Of a stretch of 64,000 nucleotides of DNA, positions 1 through 11,282 are shown one piece after another. Location of the stretch: assembly GCF_028453695.1 (NCBI RefSeq), contig NC_135781.1:930001-994000 (forward strand). Reading direction: 5' to 3'. Below the pieces are notes generated by a model. The model had not been told where the DNA came from and made no database searches. It saw nothing but the letters and a program-made list of their open reading frames with translations. Made by a program: the position numbers and the translations under genes. Every line of letters starts with the position of its first letter. The first letter of the stretch is position 1. The DNA is from Augochlora pura (taxonomy: Eukaryota; Arthropoda; Insecta; Hymenoptera; Halictidae).

Positions 1-685
1 TCGCGGAGCGACGCCGGCAGGGCGGGGGTTAACGCGCCGTAGGTTACTGGGCCCTTGCTAACATTTTACTTGTACCAAGATACGATATTATATCACTGGA
101 AATGTCGAATTTTTCAGTAAAATTTGACTTGCAATTTTCATTGTAGAAATGGAGATTTAACTCCTTAATAGATAGGTGGATAATTTATCAATTTTATAAC
201 CGTACATATAAATTTATAAAATATTATAAAGAAGGTTTGTATCGAAGGTTTGATGGGGTTTTTAAGGCTTTGAGTTTGTTGAAACTGTGAGTTATTAGTG
301 AAAGTTATCGCGTTGATAAAAGGTTAGAAATTGTTGAATATATTTATCTATTGGAGCTCGCACTGTTGCTAGAAAACTCGAATATTTATATCTTAAATTA
401 AATGGACCCAGTCCACTTAAAAATAAACGGCTCAGTTAACTCAAAAATTTCGGACGCCGGTTTAATGGCGACAGCAATTAACACGCTCGTCCTACAGCAT
501 CGTCGAGGTCTTTGTCGACGACGTCACCCGTCCGAGATATCCTAAACGCTATAAACTGCCATAACCTCGGGGTCGAATTCATCTCGCCGCGATCTCGCAT
601 TCCGCAGACACCGCGGCGCGGCCTTTCATGGAAATTTGAAGGCAATTTTTTACCGTGAACATCGCCCCGGGTGCTGCGCGGAAGC

Positions 686-727
686 GACGCCATCTTGGAT
701 CGCGCAGGAGGAACTCCGCCATCTTGG
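686..727. promoter_or_regulatory. Two Pho/YY1-like motifs in tandem
   Basis: GACGCCATCTTGG (686-698) and TCCGCCATCTTGG (715-727) share the same 11 bases and lie 29 bases apart in the same orientation. The core GCCAT with flanking TCTTGG matches the site known for the insect Polycomb-group DNA-binding protein Pho and its vertebrate relative YY1. The motif is seen; any regulatory role is inference from two short matches. Confidence 0.3.
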
Positions 728-2016
728 CTCGCGGGCGGATCCCAGTATTCCATGAATTTCGAGCAATAAATAACGCCGGAGATTTTTCCGAAACTTTTGT
801 CGTTAATAGCGTCCTGCTATAGGGGCCGATAAATTCTTAGCGGCGATTATTGTCTCGACATTTTTGCGCGAAACTTCTCGAGTATGTCAGGTTATGTCGG
901 GTTATGTAGTTCTGTTTCTTTACGGAAGCGCGGTAACCGAGTCTGATCGTTTCTTCCGCGATTATTTCGAAGATATATTTGGAAGATTCACATTTTTTTT
1001 AACACTTTCCCGTTTAGTTTAACTCTTTCAATTTTTCTATAACTTTTTCTTGTTTACTCCTCTATCTTTTAACTAAATTAATTACAACAACTAACGAGTT
1101 GATATCGTTAATATTTGATCAGATTAGGTTTCTCACAGCGCTGATAAAACCGTCCCTTAAATCGCCACGTTCCGACGACGATTATTGCTTTCATTAATCA
1201 TATCTATTATTACTATTACTACAATTTTAAAAATTTCATTAAAACCTTGTTTATTATTATTATCACGATGAAATAAGATTAGACAATCCGATAAGGCGGC
1301 GCGCGCCTCGAAAGTCGAATCCCGAGCACAGATCCTTCCCCCGCGAAAATATTTTCGCCGCGAGAGGGAATATCAAGTGATCGAGAATGTAAATGTTACA
1401 ACAGCGGTAATTAGAGTATAATTTGACGACCGTTCGATTATGGTCAGCCAGGGGTAGACCGTCCGAATAAACAACGGGGGAACCCATCGGCGCGCACCGA
1501 CGGCGGAAAATAATACGCGGGACTGGATTATTCAGCTGTTTTCATAATATCCCGGGCCGATATACCGAATTATTATTCGACACGGCGCGGCCCGTATCGC
1601 CCGCTTAATTAATATTCGTCCGTGTTCCGCGATTTAACAATTCTTCGTTTCCACGGCCGGATCGACTTCGGTACCAGGTTATCTTTCTATTTTCCTTTAA
1701 TTATCTCTCCGGCATCGCGCGTCGCGTCGATAACGTTTGAAAACGCGACGGAGATCCGCCGCTCGGCTCCATTGTTGCCGTTCGCTCTTTCCCTGCTCCG
1801 TTCCGCTTCGCGGGATCCCTTTCGATTCAAACCAGCATCGATCCATGGATCGAAGCAACGAGTCGCGTTATTATTCCGACGTCTTTCGAGGCGAAACAAC
1901 CGTCGAACCAATCGACTTTTGTATCCCGATAATTGGTCGTGGAAAATTCGTTGCGTCGAACGCATCCTTTCAATTTTCGTTATTTATTCGGAGAATCTAT
2001 TTTAATATATTATTAT

Positions 2017-2041
2017 TAGGTTGTCCCGTAAGTTCTTTCTT
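2017..2041. mobile_element. Solo mariner-type terminal repeat
   Basis: The sequence TTAGGTTGTCCCGTAAGTTC starts near 2017 and resembles the outer end of mariner-type transposons of insects. No matching inverted end was found nearby, so this is at best a truncated remnant. Confidence 0.35.
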
Positions 2042-3023
2042 ACGTCGAATAATTGAACAAATCACAGCTCGTTCTACGAATCAGAAAACAGCGCAATGGC
2101 GCTTCTTGGCACTTTTTGACCGGAAAAACAGCGGACACGTGCCACTTGACCGGCTGAAGATGAACTCTGAGGCCGCGACGAGAGGGGGGCGGGGGTCGCG
2201 GGACGGGTGTGGATCTCTCCAGTTGGGTTGGTTAGCAGCGAGCAGTCTCCGTGCCGAGTTAATCCCAGGGGATCAGCTTTGTGTACGGGTAAACATAACC
2301 GGATCAGCAAGTCCCGCGACAGCCACGCAGCCGTACACGCTCCGGAATCTTATCTCCATTAAGGAGACGCGGGACGCGAACAAACGATGCGAACGTGATT
2401 CCATTGAACGCGTCCAGACTGCTCGTCGCGGTATCTCGCGATTACTGCGAACACGCCCGGAATCTTCGGATCCGCTCGTCCGTGAATTGCTCGACGTTCT
2501 TCAAAAATAACACCGTCGGTTCCACGCTTGGAACTAGGCCGTTCTCGGTTTCGCGTCTTCGACGACTCTGCGATCTTTGATTTAAACGTGTACAATATGT
2601 TTTCGATTTTTTTCTTCTTCTTGGGTGTAGGATCAAGGAAACGCCAATGGATTCGTCTAAAATTAGAGTTTATTAAATTTTTTTATATGATTTTCCCCTT
2701 TTTTTTAAGCCTATTTGCAAATTATATACTAACCTAAAATTGGAGAATCGCCGATTAAACGTTCCTGCTTTCCTCAGTTTTCATATCGCACAGTGGAGGT
2801 TAGAAATTACTTTTCCAAGTTCTTCCGCGCCAGTGGCGCCGCTCCTCGCGCGTCCGACCCTTAGCGGCGCGTACACGAAGCTTTCATGTGTTTAAAATAC
2901 TGTTTATTAATTTAGAGGGTTTTGGAATTTTTAGCGTGCTCAGAGTGGCAAGCGTAAGTCTCGTTTGGTTGCTTCTGTCTGTGGAATTTAGCATCATGCT
3001 ATGATATATGTATAATAATTTAT

Positions 3024-3190
3024 AGTATACTTTATACACTGTATTATATATTGCACATTGTACATTACACAGTGTATATTATATATTATAGATTTAACAT
3101 TATACATTGTGAATTGTGAATTGTGCATTGTGCATTATACAGTGTGCATTGTGTATTATATATTACGCATTATACATTATAAATTATACA
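3024..3190. repeat. Degenerate AT-rich tandem repeat
   Basis: Short variants of TTATACATTGT, GTGCATTGTG and TATATTATAT recur without an exact period. It is low-complexity sequence; no coding sense is evident despite an open frame at 3058-3264. Confidence 0.6.
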
Positions 3191-4178
3191 GATTGTTAAG
3201 AACAAGTTCTAATTATTTGCAAAACTATTTTTTGCACATTCTTTTTTCGTTTGACCTCGTCTAGGGTCAAGTTAGAGTTGCATTCGATGGAGCAGATGTG
3301 CTATACTCGGCTCGATTCTCGTTCATTATAAATAGAAATTGGAGAAATGTCTATCACTCTATATATGAAAAAAGATGCGTCTATTTTTGCATCGAAGTGA
3401 CATTTTAGGGAGAACGGTGTTCCAAGCAAGGCGACACTGTTACATATAGACACTGTTATTCCATTTATACCATTTGCTATTAAAGTAAAGTCCTATAAAC
3501 TATCTTTTTAAAATTATATATAATTATACAGTTACATTAGAATACATTATTAATATTTATACTTACCAACTCTAATACTTTTCACTATCTGATCTTTCAC
3601 TTACAACTTTTATTAATAAAAAAAAATCGTTAGTTCAAAAAAAGATTTGTTCAGTCAAAATTTCGTTGCATTATTTTCGTCAGATTTAAATGATTACTAT
3701 ACGAGAAACCATTTTCGTTTAACGCGGTAGCTTCGCGAATTACCACGGAATACCTTTATTCCGTATAAACGTCTCAATTCCAGCGTTCCCAATGTTATTT
3801 ACACGGGCCGTTACGCGTTAGGGTAGCCCACCCTGTTAGCGTGGCATTAAAGTTACAGAGAAACAATGAGCCTTTTATGAGTGATATAAATCAACGTCCG
3901 TTCGTACCCGCGCAATGCTGTTTGCCCCGGTTTCCCAAAATGGCCTCCCGGGTTCATTATGCCGGCAGGAATTTGTTATCATTAGGCCGTGTGTGGATGC
4001 GCGCGCGTTTAGTGCGTTCACGACTCCCCCCCTCGCGAAATATAACAACGTAAATGGTGTAATAAAGATGCAACGAAATTTGCCGGTCTCGTTTAACTCG
4101 GCTCGTGAATTAGGGCGGAATAAATTTTTGTATAGCTTTCCCTTTTGTTTATTTTAATGTAAAGCTTTTATGCTGTCG

Positions 4179-4244
4179 ATTAGTATGATCTCATCCCCTG
4201 ATTAGTATGATCTCAACCCCTGATTAGTATGATCTCAACCACTG
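4179..4244. repeat. Minisatellite, 3 x 22 bp
   Basis: Three consecutive 22-base units, each beginning GATTAGTATGATCTCA, at 4179-4200, 4201-4222 and 4223-4244. They differ from one another at only one or two bases near the unit ends, which suggests recent tandem duplication. Confidence 0.9.
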
Positions 4245-4706
4245 GTTACAGTGCTCTTATAATAATTTTATTTACTATTATATTTATTCGTTCATTCTTT
4301 TCTTTGTAAATGTCTTAGAACTATTTAAATTAACGATAATTAATTATTAAATTAACGATATTGTATCTGCTTAACTTCCAGGAAATTTTTTAAAAATTGT
4401 TTAAAAAAAGAACGCTCCGCGGCGAAATATTTTCCAGTTTCCGCGGGGGGGAAAAATCCGCCGGCTAATTTATTCGAAGGGAAAAAAGAACGAGGCGGCC
4501 GCTTAAAACGGAGCCGCGCGGCTCTGTTTACTTTCGAGTTGGCCCGCGAGTAATTTCGCGCCGAATAAATGTCCCGAATAGTGTTAATTATAATCAGCCG
4601 GGTCCCGGCGAGTCACGTAATCCCGCGGCGTAACTTTTCTTTTTTTTTCAACCGGCGGTTAAATTACGCCTCCCTTATTAACCGTCTCGTGCAAATTGGA
4701 GGCGGC

Positions 4707-4752
4707 GCGAGGTTTCGCGCTTCGAATTTCGCGAGGTTTCGCGCTTCGAATC
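4707..4752. repeat. Tandem duplication, 24-bp unit
   Basis: GCGAGGTTTCGCGCTTCGAA occurs at 4707 and again at 4731, spaced 24 bases apart, inside a CpG-rich block. Confidence 0.8.
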
Positions 4753-5233
4753 GGATCTCGCGAGTCTTCCACGACTTTTTCTACGACGTTTCGCTCGCAT
4801 CTTTTCTCCGGCTTTTTCACGTTCTTCTAACTTTCGTCTTCTAATCGCGAAAGGATTTTTCGAGGAAGGACGCGAGTCGCGGAAAACGCTCGGGAAGGAT
4901 CCGCGCGGCGAACAAGCGATGCCCGAGAGCCGAAGGACGAGCGCCGCCTTTCACGACCGCGACGCCGCGGCGAAGAAAACATCGATCGGCGTTGCTTTCG
5001 TAGACGCGGCGAGACTTACTCTTTGCTTCACCTGTTAACCTGGTAGCGTTTCGTTCGCGGACGCCCGCGCAGCCGGCTGGAAATGAATGGAAATTCTGCG
5101 CGCGGCCACGGCGCCTTTCTTTCCTCGCCGCGCGCTCCTCCGCGCCGCGAGGTGGGGAAAAATCGACGAGCTCGAAGCAGAATCATCCGTTCTCGCAATG
5201 ATCAAATGACAGAGAAAGATTCTCCTTTTCTTC

Positions 5234-5485
5234 TTAACCCCTTGCCGTACTTTGACGAGTCTGACTCGCGATGGAAATTACTAGTAATAAATTATTAAGT
5301 ATGGATGTTATTCTGTTACTTTAGAATTAGAATAAAATTCTAAACCCTTGTTATTAATATCTAAGCATTCTAGTAAATCCAGGCACGGAATAAACATTAA
5401 CGTTCTCTCCCTTCTAACGAATTAAATTTATTGAAAAATTCCTAATCGCGGTAACTGTGAAGAAAATGGTACGGCAAGGGGTTAA
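5234..5485. mobile_element. TTAA MITE, family B (complete)
   Basis: A 252-bp element with TTAA at both ends (5234-5237 and 5482-5485) and a perfect 13-base inverted terminus, CCCCTTGCCGTAC. A TTAA duplication and CCC(T/C)TTGC-type termini are typical of piggyBac transposons and their non-autonomous derivatives. There is no coding capacity. The right end is related to the solo end at 29047, the two sharing ACCATTTTCTTC directly inside the terminus. Confidence 0.8.
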
Positions 5486-5486
5486 T

Positions 5487-5570
5487 TTAACCCTTTGCGC
5501 TCCCCAGGCAATTTTAACTGTAAATCTGAAATAATTTTCCTGGCTCACAGTGTTTCCATTTTATGCAACG
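5487..5570. mobile_element. Truncated TTAA MITE, family A (B-end only)
   Basis: TTAACCCTTTGCGCTC begins one base after the element at 5234-5485. The next 65 bases follow the family A B-end seen (reversed) at 30949: AACTG, AAATCT, AAATAATTTT, CTGG, then TTTCCATTTTAT. Similarity stops near 5570 and no partner end was found. Confidence 0.6.
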
Positions 5571-6426
5571 AAGTGCGCTCGACGCGTGACAAGCTGTTTT
5601 TGTCTAAAAAGACCGCCACCGTCGTCGTCGTTGGGCGAGACGGATGGGGGAATTGAAAATATCGAAAAAAATTCCTCCCAAAGGATCCAGCGCGAGACGG
5701 ATCCCGGGCGGTGTCCTCGGAATTGCCGCAAACAAGTTCGCCGCGCCGTGGTTTTTGTCGCTCGTGGGGTGCGAGATCCTGTGTAAACCGAGGAAACTCG
5801 GCTCGTTGCGGGAGCTTCGAGATTTTTATGGTTCTCCGTTGTCGTATAGAGGTCAGGGGGGTGAACAGAGACAGAGCGCGGCGTCCTCGATGCCTTTATT
5901 CCGGTTCTGTTCCTCGCCTCTTCTGTTTTATTCGCGTTTGTTCGGGGAGACGCGGCAACCCAGGACGACGCGATAAACGACGCCGCGTGACGTCACCACG
6001 GCGACCATCGAAAGTTCCTCTTAGCGTCCTCGGACACCTCTGAATCCAGCTGAAGTCCAGCGTCGTTATCTTCTTAGTTCGTATTTGCAATCATTATAGC
6101 CTAGTCGGCGTTTAAAACACTGGGCGAAAATTCTGAAAAAAGCGTGGCTTATTTCGGACATCGAGCCGCATGTTGTATAATTTTTTCAGATTTTTCAATA
6201 GCAAGCTGTGATCAACAAAAATGAAAAACCAAAAAATAATCGGAAAATTGTAAGATTTCAGGAAATATTAAAAAATTAAATTTAATATTAAATATTACAT
6301 TAAAATAATAATATTAATTCTCTTTTATCTATAATATTTCTATTCTATTAATATTTCTTTTCTATCTCTTTGTTGTTATCTCTGTATGATTTTATATTTA
6401 TTTAAGAGAGTGTTTGAACTGTGCAG

Positions 6427-6552
6427 GTGCTGGTCAACTTCTCGGAGGACATGGAGACGGAGGCGGACGGATCGATGTACAGCCACGTCACCGTGAACAA
6501 CGTCTTGAACAGCTACTCCACCGCGGACACCATACGCATGGACACGTTTTAG
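6427..6552 (+). CDS. 3' terminal coding exon of an unidentified protein
   Basis: An AG acceptor (TGTGCAG ending at 6426, after a T-rich stretch) opens a frame of 41 codons ending in TAG at 6550-6552. The peptide starts VLVNFSEDMETEADG and ends STADTIRMDTF. It is acidic and polar with no membrane segment, so it looks like a cytosolic or exposed C-terminal tail. Nearly every codon ends in G or C, while the 250 bases before it and the sequence after it are AT-rich; that contrast is the main coding evidence. There is no in-frame ATG start of its own that makes sense, so earlier exons must exist to the left, probably outside the window. I do not recognise the family and assign no function. The exon start could shift by a few bases if another AG is used. 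Confidence 0.7.
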   Translation: MLVNFSEDMETEADGSMYSHVTVNNVLNSYSTADTIRMDTF

Positions 6553-9500
6553 CCGTTCTCGTTTTAGTCGCATTTCGTTTGTTGCCTCGAGCCACGAGCG
6601 ACTAGTAATACATATCCAAATGTAATAATATACCTGTTCAACCTTCGACTACCAAATGGCAATCCACGCCACGTACAACAATCGCGATCTTCACTATCCC
6701 GATTATCGTTGTTTCCACGCAAAGATCGGCGCGCGGCCTCTGTGATAGCTTCGTTCCCAGGGCTTAAACTAATTACCAATTTGATAAACTTATCTTAAGT
6801 ATTAGCGTAGCGACGAGAGAAATATAAAATACGAGAGCAACACATGAAAGAGGTGTGAGAGGGAGAGCAATTGTCAATTTAATTTTAAAATTCCACGGTT
6901 TTAATACAAATTATGACACTTTGTTTTTTCACGCTGGAATTACCGAATTGAGTAGAAGGCTTTTTTGTCGAAATATATACAGGGTAAGCCAAAAGTTTTA
7001 TTTCTGGCAGTGATGATTTTATATAGTAATATAAGTCCGAGAATAATTTTAAAGAAAATTTTTACAGATTAAATTTTTATAAAGGAGAAAGTTGCTTGAA
7101 ATTACCTAAGGAACCTCTGATCTTTTACATCACTCTAAAATCATAGAAAGTTTCAAACCAAACCTAAAATTATTAGAACAATGAATACATTATCATGAAA
7201 AATAATTGCATAAATTATATAATTAAAAAAACTGCTATAAGAAAAACAGTACGAAATCTGAATTTTAAGTCTAATCAAATTTTCTTATTCCATAAAATAT
7301 ATGAAAATTAATTAAAATAACGTTACATAAATCCCGTCTCGCCATTGTTACAAAACAATTCGCGTTAATCGTGTCAGGAGCCTCGGTAATTCCAGCGTTA
7401 AATCCAAGGTGACAAGCGTTTTATAGTTAAACTTTGCGAGCGCGTCCTACGAGAGGGGCGTGAAGAGCTCGTAAATTCGACGCGGCGTTTATGGTAAATC
7501 GTGCGAGAGTTTAACGGGAAGGGTTAACGGAGTTTCGTAGAATCAGCGAGGGAAAGAGTTCCGTTAATTCGATCGAGCGTTCTTTTGCGAGTGAAAGCGA
7601 AAGGAAGATGACTTCGTCGAACTATGCGCGAGACTTCGCCGAGTTCCGGGCTATCGTGCACGATGCAATCTGTTCTCTTAGTTAATAATAATCTAAGTTA
7701 ATGATCTAAGTTGCGATAATTGTCACTTAGTAGTTATGTTAATTAATCCACAGGCTCGATGCGAAAACGGCGTCCGTTTTTCGAAAACGTCGCCTGTTCC
7801 TGTCTCGGCGTATACAGTGGTCCCAAAAAGTATTTTATAACATAGAACACCGTGCGTCAATAAACTTGGCATTAGATCGAAGTTTGAACCCTTTACTGTC
7901 ACACTCCACCATCGACCTCTTCCCAAGACATTGACGTGGGATAAGAATATATTTGGTTGACAACTAAATAATCGCGGATTCAAAATAAGTAGGGGGCAGC
8001 GTCGTCTTGGGACCCCTAACCCAAAAATTAACCTAAAAGCCAAAAATTGGTTTAAATACCTAGAAATTACCCCTAAAACTATAAATTTACCGAAAATTTA
8101 TATTTACTTGCAAAATTTTAAATAGAAAATTCAAAAACTAATCTGAAATTTAAACTATACTTCTCTGTAATCCCAAAATTATTCAACTTTGTAAAATCAT
8201 GAAATTCCAAAAAAAAATTAATAAGAATACTAAAATGAACCTCCTAAACCAAAAATTGGCCTAAAAAGCCAAAAATTGGCTTTTTAATTTTTGGCTTCAA
8301 AAACAGCAGCCGAAAAGACCGCGTGCTCTTCTTTTTGATAGCAACGATTGACGTCGCGCTCGAAACGATTTGCGGCGAACGAGCGGCGCAGGAATCAGTT
8401 CGATCGTTAATCGATACGCAGGCGGCGCGCTAGTATTATTATTTAGAATTTTAATTAAGGGTCGCGGGAGAACGGGGGAAAGAGTGGGAGAGGGGGTGAG
8501 GGGGAGAGAGAGCCGGCCGGGCTGTAATTTCAGGATGCGACTGCTCGTTTCCCGGCTCGACACGCGTTGCTCTCTGATAAGAGGCCGTTCCGCGGACGAC
8601 AAACCCGAGGCTCGGCTCGGCTCGGCCCGGCTCGGCTCGCGTTTCCAGAAAACGAAGGAACCGTATCGGTCGATGTACGCTCGAAAATTTCCATCGTGGC
8701 CCGCCGATAACGCGCTCCACTTATCGTGGACGCGTGTCGCTTCGGATGCATCGATTAACGCGCTGTCGTCGGTGGAGGGGAGCGATACTGTTCTAAAAAT
8801 GTACTTCTCCGATCTGCTTTTGTTATATGTACACATGCGAAAGCGACCCTTCGAAATCCATAACATTTTTACGCGAATTTTCGGGGGAACATTTTATGCA
8901 AATCAACGACATTTTTAAATCGTTTATAAGTATGTAAATAAATAGTAAAACGTTCGAGTTTCTCGTGTACATTTAATTGAAAATAATTTTTCCAAGCTGT
9001 AGTATTACGATTTAGTATAAAAAATTGCATTTAACGCATATGGAATTGGATCTTGCGACTCGAACAATAAACAATTTTAATAAAATCCTTTGAAACTTTG
9101 ACATTCTCTCGAATTTCGCGAACTCGTCGACGGGACGATCGCGCGAAAGCGAAACGCCCAGCGTAATTATCAATTTATTTCCTTACGAGACACGCAATCA
9201 TCGAACAACGAATTACAACGGCGATCAAGAATGCCGCCGGCGACGACCGTGTAAATGTTTCCCCCCCGGCCTGTGTGCGTACGTGTCCCGGTCGCCAATT
9301 TTCAGCTCGGTTTGATTAATGTCGGGGGGTTCTACGGATATCGTTGTTACAATGTCATCGGGCGAATGAAATTTAATGAGAATTCGCGTAACCAATTCGA
9401 TTTGCAACGTCCGCGCAATTGTCGCCGCCCCCCTCCCTCCCCTACGACGAAATTATATTTCTACAATAATAATTGCGACCCGTAATTTTAATCACATTAA

Positions 9501-9682
9501 TAACGTAGCAGGTTTCTTCGCGACTGACGAGGTTATCGCTAAATGGAATTTATTAAATAAATAATATACGATTCTGTTAACGAACGCCGTGTTTCAATTA
9601 TGATTTCCAAATGTTAGGTTATCTAAGAAATCTAAATTGAATATAGACGATATTTGTTGTATAACCATTGGTATAACTTGGT
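6553..9682. other. Non-coding: 3' flank of the left gene, MITE remnants
   Basis: The first few hundred bases should include the 3' untranslated region of the exon ending at 6552; I see no canonical AATAAA close by. Further on there is AT-rich DNA, a solo transposon-like end near 6979 (ACAGGGTAAGCCAAAAG), a Tc1/mariner-like remnant at 7813-8018, and a GC-rich block at 8290-8760 with (CGGCT)n near 8612-8640. The open frames on both strands of that block look like composition artefacts. Confidence 0.5.
7813..8018. mobile_element. Tc1/mariner-like remnant with a mariner half-end inside
   Basis: TA precedes CAGTGGTCCCAAAAAG at 7815 and TA follows an inverted GGGGTCCCAAGACG ending at 8016, so the ends share an inverted GGTCCCAA core and a TA target, as Tc1/mariner elements do. 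At 7952-7980 a different mariner-type end is embedded: it begins TTGGTTGACAACTAAATAA and closely resembles the complete end at 9843. No transposase motif is readable. The outer termini match only over about ten bases, so the pairing is tentative. Confidence 0.4.
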
Positions 9683-10051
9683 ATAACCCTTAACCTCCAA
9701 AAAGAATTTTGACATTATTAAAAACCCTTCTATTTAAAAGATTGTTAAAACCGTAACAATTTCATGATTCACTAGGCTCAATTCCTAAATTGTACTAAGT
9801 TATATGCAATTGAAATGCAGCCGGTTAAAATAGCTATTTTATTGGGTTGGCAATTAAGTGATTGCGGATTTTGTTAATAGATGATCTTAGCACATTCTCA
9901 CTTTGTCTAATTGAATAAACTTATATTTTTCAGCGAAAGAATCGAATTATTTTAAATCCTCAATTACTTAGTTGCCAACCCATTTTAATTTCTAACCTAG
10001 CTTAATTAATTTCAATCTAGACTTGAAATGGCCTGGAATGCAAAGGGTTAA
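9683..10051. mobile_element. TTAA MITE, family A, split by a mariner MITE
   Basis: The right end is TGCAAAGGGTTAA with TTAA at 10048-10051; the left end is worn (ATAA then CCCTTAACC). Internal sequence matches the copy at 63629, notably CTATTTAAAAG, TGTTAAAA and GTAACAATTT. Removing the 140-base insert at 9843-9982 leaves about 229 bp, close to the 245 bp of other copies. The order of events is therefore readable: the family A element came first, the mariner-type insertion later. Confidence 0.75.
9843..9982. mobile_element. Mariner-type MITE nested in the TTAA element
   Basis: A 140-bp element whose ends are inverted repeats of about 28 bases with three mismatches. The outer 11 bases are perfect, TGGGTTGGCAA on the left and TTGCCAACCCA on the right. 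The interior is too short to code and shows no transposase motif. A clean TA duplication is not preserved. Termini of this type occur in mariner elements of bees and other insects (recalled family knowledge). Confidence 0.8.
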
Positions 10052-10747
10052 AATTGATATACAAACCCTTCTACTCAAATACCTTCTTCCATCTCTCGGA
10101 ATATTCTCGTTCGAAGTCCTGAAGGTGCTTTCAGATCCGCGCAGATCTAAAAATTCCTGAACGATCGAAAACAGTCGCTTGTTACATTAATCGATAGTCG
10201 GCACAACCCGATAACACAGGCCTCAATGAGAAATAGCTGACAACAGGTGAGATAAGGTGTCCATTAAGGAAACTGTTATCGTTCGTCGGTGTCGCCAATT
10301 AATTATATAAGTTTTACATTGCGTCGGTGGATGCGGCGGCCGGAAATAAGTCGTTTATAGACGATTTTCTCCGTTAATAGCCCCCCCCCCCTTAATTTAT
10401 AGTTTATAGATTAATAGTTACAGTTTATAGATTAAGAAAATCGCTCGAACGTGGATCGATATCGTCGCGGCAGACGTCCAATCGCGTTGCAAACGGTTGC
10501 ATCATTCGAGCCAATTCCGCGCGGAGAATCGTGCGTGCGCCGGGAAAAATTCTCGAGTCGTGATAGCCGTCGATTACGAGTCCTTATCAGGGGCGTGTGA
10601 ATGGCACGATTCATCCGGAAACGGCGACGCGCGAGCCAGGATCGCCGGCTCTTTACGATCCTGCCACGGGATATATTTAGCAATTTGAATAAATTCACCG
10701 CTTGCCGTGCCATTTTGCTTTGCAATCGCTGCGACCGCAATAATTCC

Positions 10748-11080
10748 TTAACCCTTTAACTACTTTTTGCGCCTGTTGGCGTCACGAACAAGTTTCGCCT
10801 GTTTCGCTCGTTTATTAATAAATCTGATTATCAAATATAATTAAATGTTCGATTATTAAATAATTTTATATATAACAAAAACTTAAAAATTAATGTTCAC
10901 TTCAAGTAATATTGTTTTAATAATATTGTTTTAACGTAATAGAATTCAGTATTTGGAATATTTTAATATGCTCCCTCAGAAGTGTAATAATCAGAATACT
11001 TTAATTCTAATTTATTCGAATGAAATACCTTATTTTGATGAACATTTTTGAGGTTACCGGCGCTGATGCGAAAGTGTTAA
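10748..11080. mobile_element. Possible TTAA MITE, family E
   Basis: TTAACCCTTTAACTAC starts at 10748 and CGAAAGTGTTAA ends at 11080, so TTAA flanks both sides of about 333 bp. Just inside the ends are GCGCCTGTTGGCG on the left and CCGGCGCTGATGCG on the right, which match only loosely as inverted repeats. A further GTGAAAGTGTTAACAC lies at about 11174-11190, so the right terminus appears twice. Confidence 0.35.
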
Positions 11081-11212
11081 CACATCGGGCTACTTTTCCT
11101 GAAATTTTCCTATAAATCGGGCTATTCGAGTAATGAAACGCTTCTCGCGAAACGAGAATTCTCGTTTACCGATGTGAAAGTGTTAACACGCGACAAGGAG
11201 CATTGTCGTAGG

Positions 11213-11215
<3 letters not shown>

Positions 11216-11278
<63 letters not shown>
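11216..11278. repeat. (GA)n microsatellite
   Basis: An uninterrupted dinucleotide run of about 63 bases. It is one of several long GA/CT runs in the window. Confidence 0.97.

Positions 11279-11282
<4 letters not shown>

Larger units (their letters stand above)
1..6426. other. Non-coding: probable intron or flank of the left-edge gene
   Basis: No exon with convincing coding character was found here. Because the terminal exon at 6427 needs upstream exons on the + strand, at least the right part is probably its last intron (inference). Contents: GC-rich CpG-rich blocks (about 480-760, 1280-1960, 2100-2560, 4400-5170, 5560-6060) alternate with AT-rich DNA. There is a mariner-type end at 2017, a degenerate AT repeat at 3024-3190, tandem repeats at 4179 and 4707, a complete TTAA element at 5234-5485 and a truncated one at 5487. 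Long open frames in the GC-rich blocks, such as 1737-2510, look like chance openings. Confidence 0.5.

Noticed and set aside
885..910. TTAGG-like telomeric repeat (AGGTTATGTCGGGTTATG)
   Set aside because: Only two degenerate units; also seen singly near 15262. Not telomeric.
1737..2510. 257-codon open frame on the + strand
   Set aside because: It runs through a mariner-type terminus at 2017, has no recognisable domain, changes composition halfway and is matched by antisense open frames; a chance opening in GC-rich DNA.
6979..7000. ACAGGGTAAGCCAAAAG, and similar CCACCCTGTATA near 31346, as transposon ends
   Set aside because: Single short motifs without inverted partners; noted in the region entries but not enough for an element call.
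8297..8918. Overlapping frames of about 180-190 codons on opposite strands
   Set aside because: Both follow the GC-rich (CGGCT)n segment; the peptides are low-complexity and show no domain or splice support.
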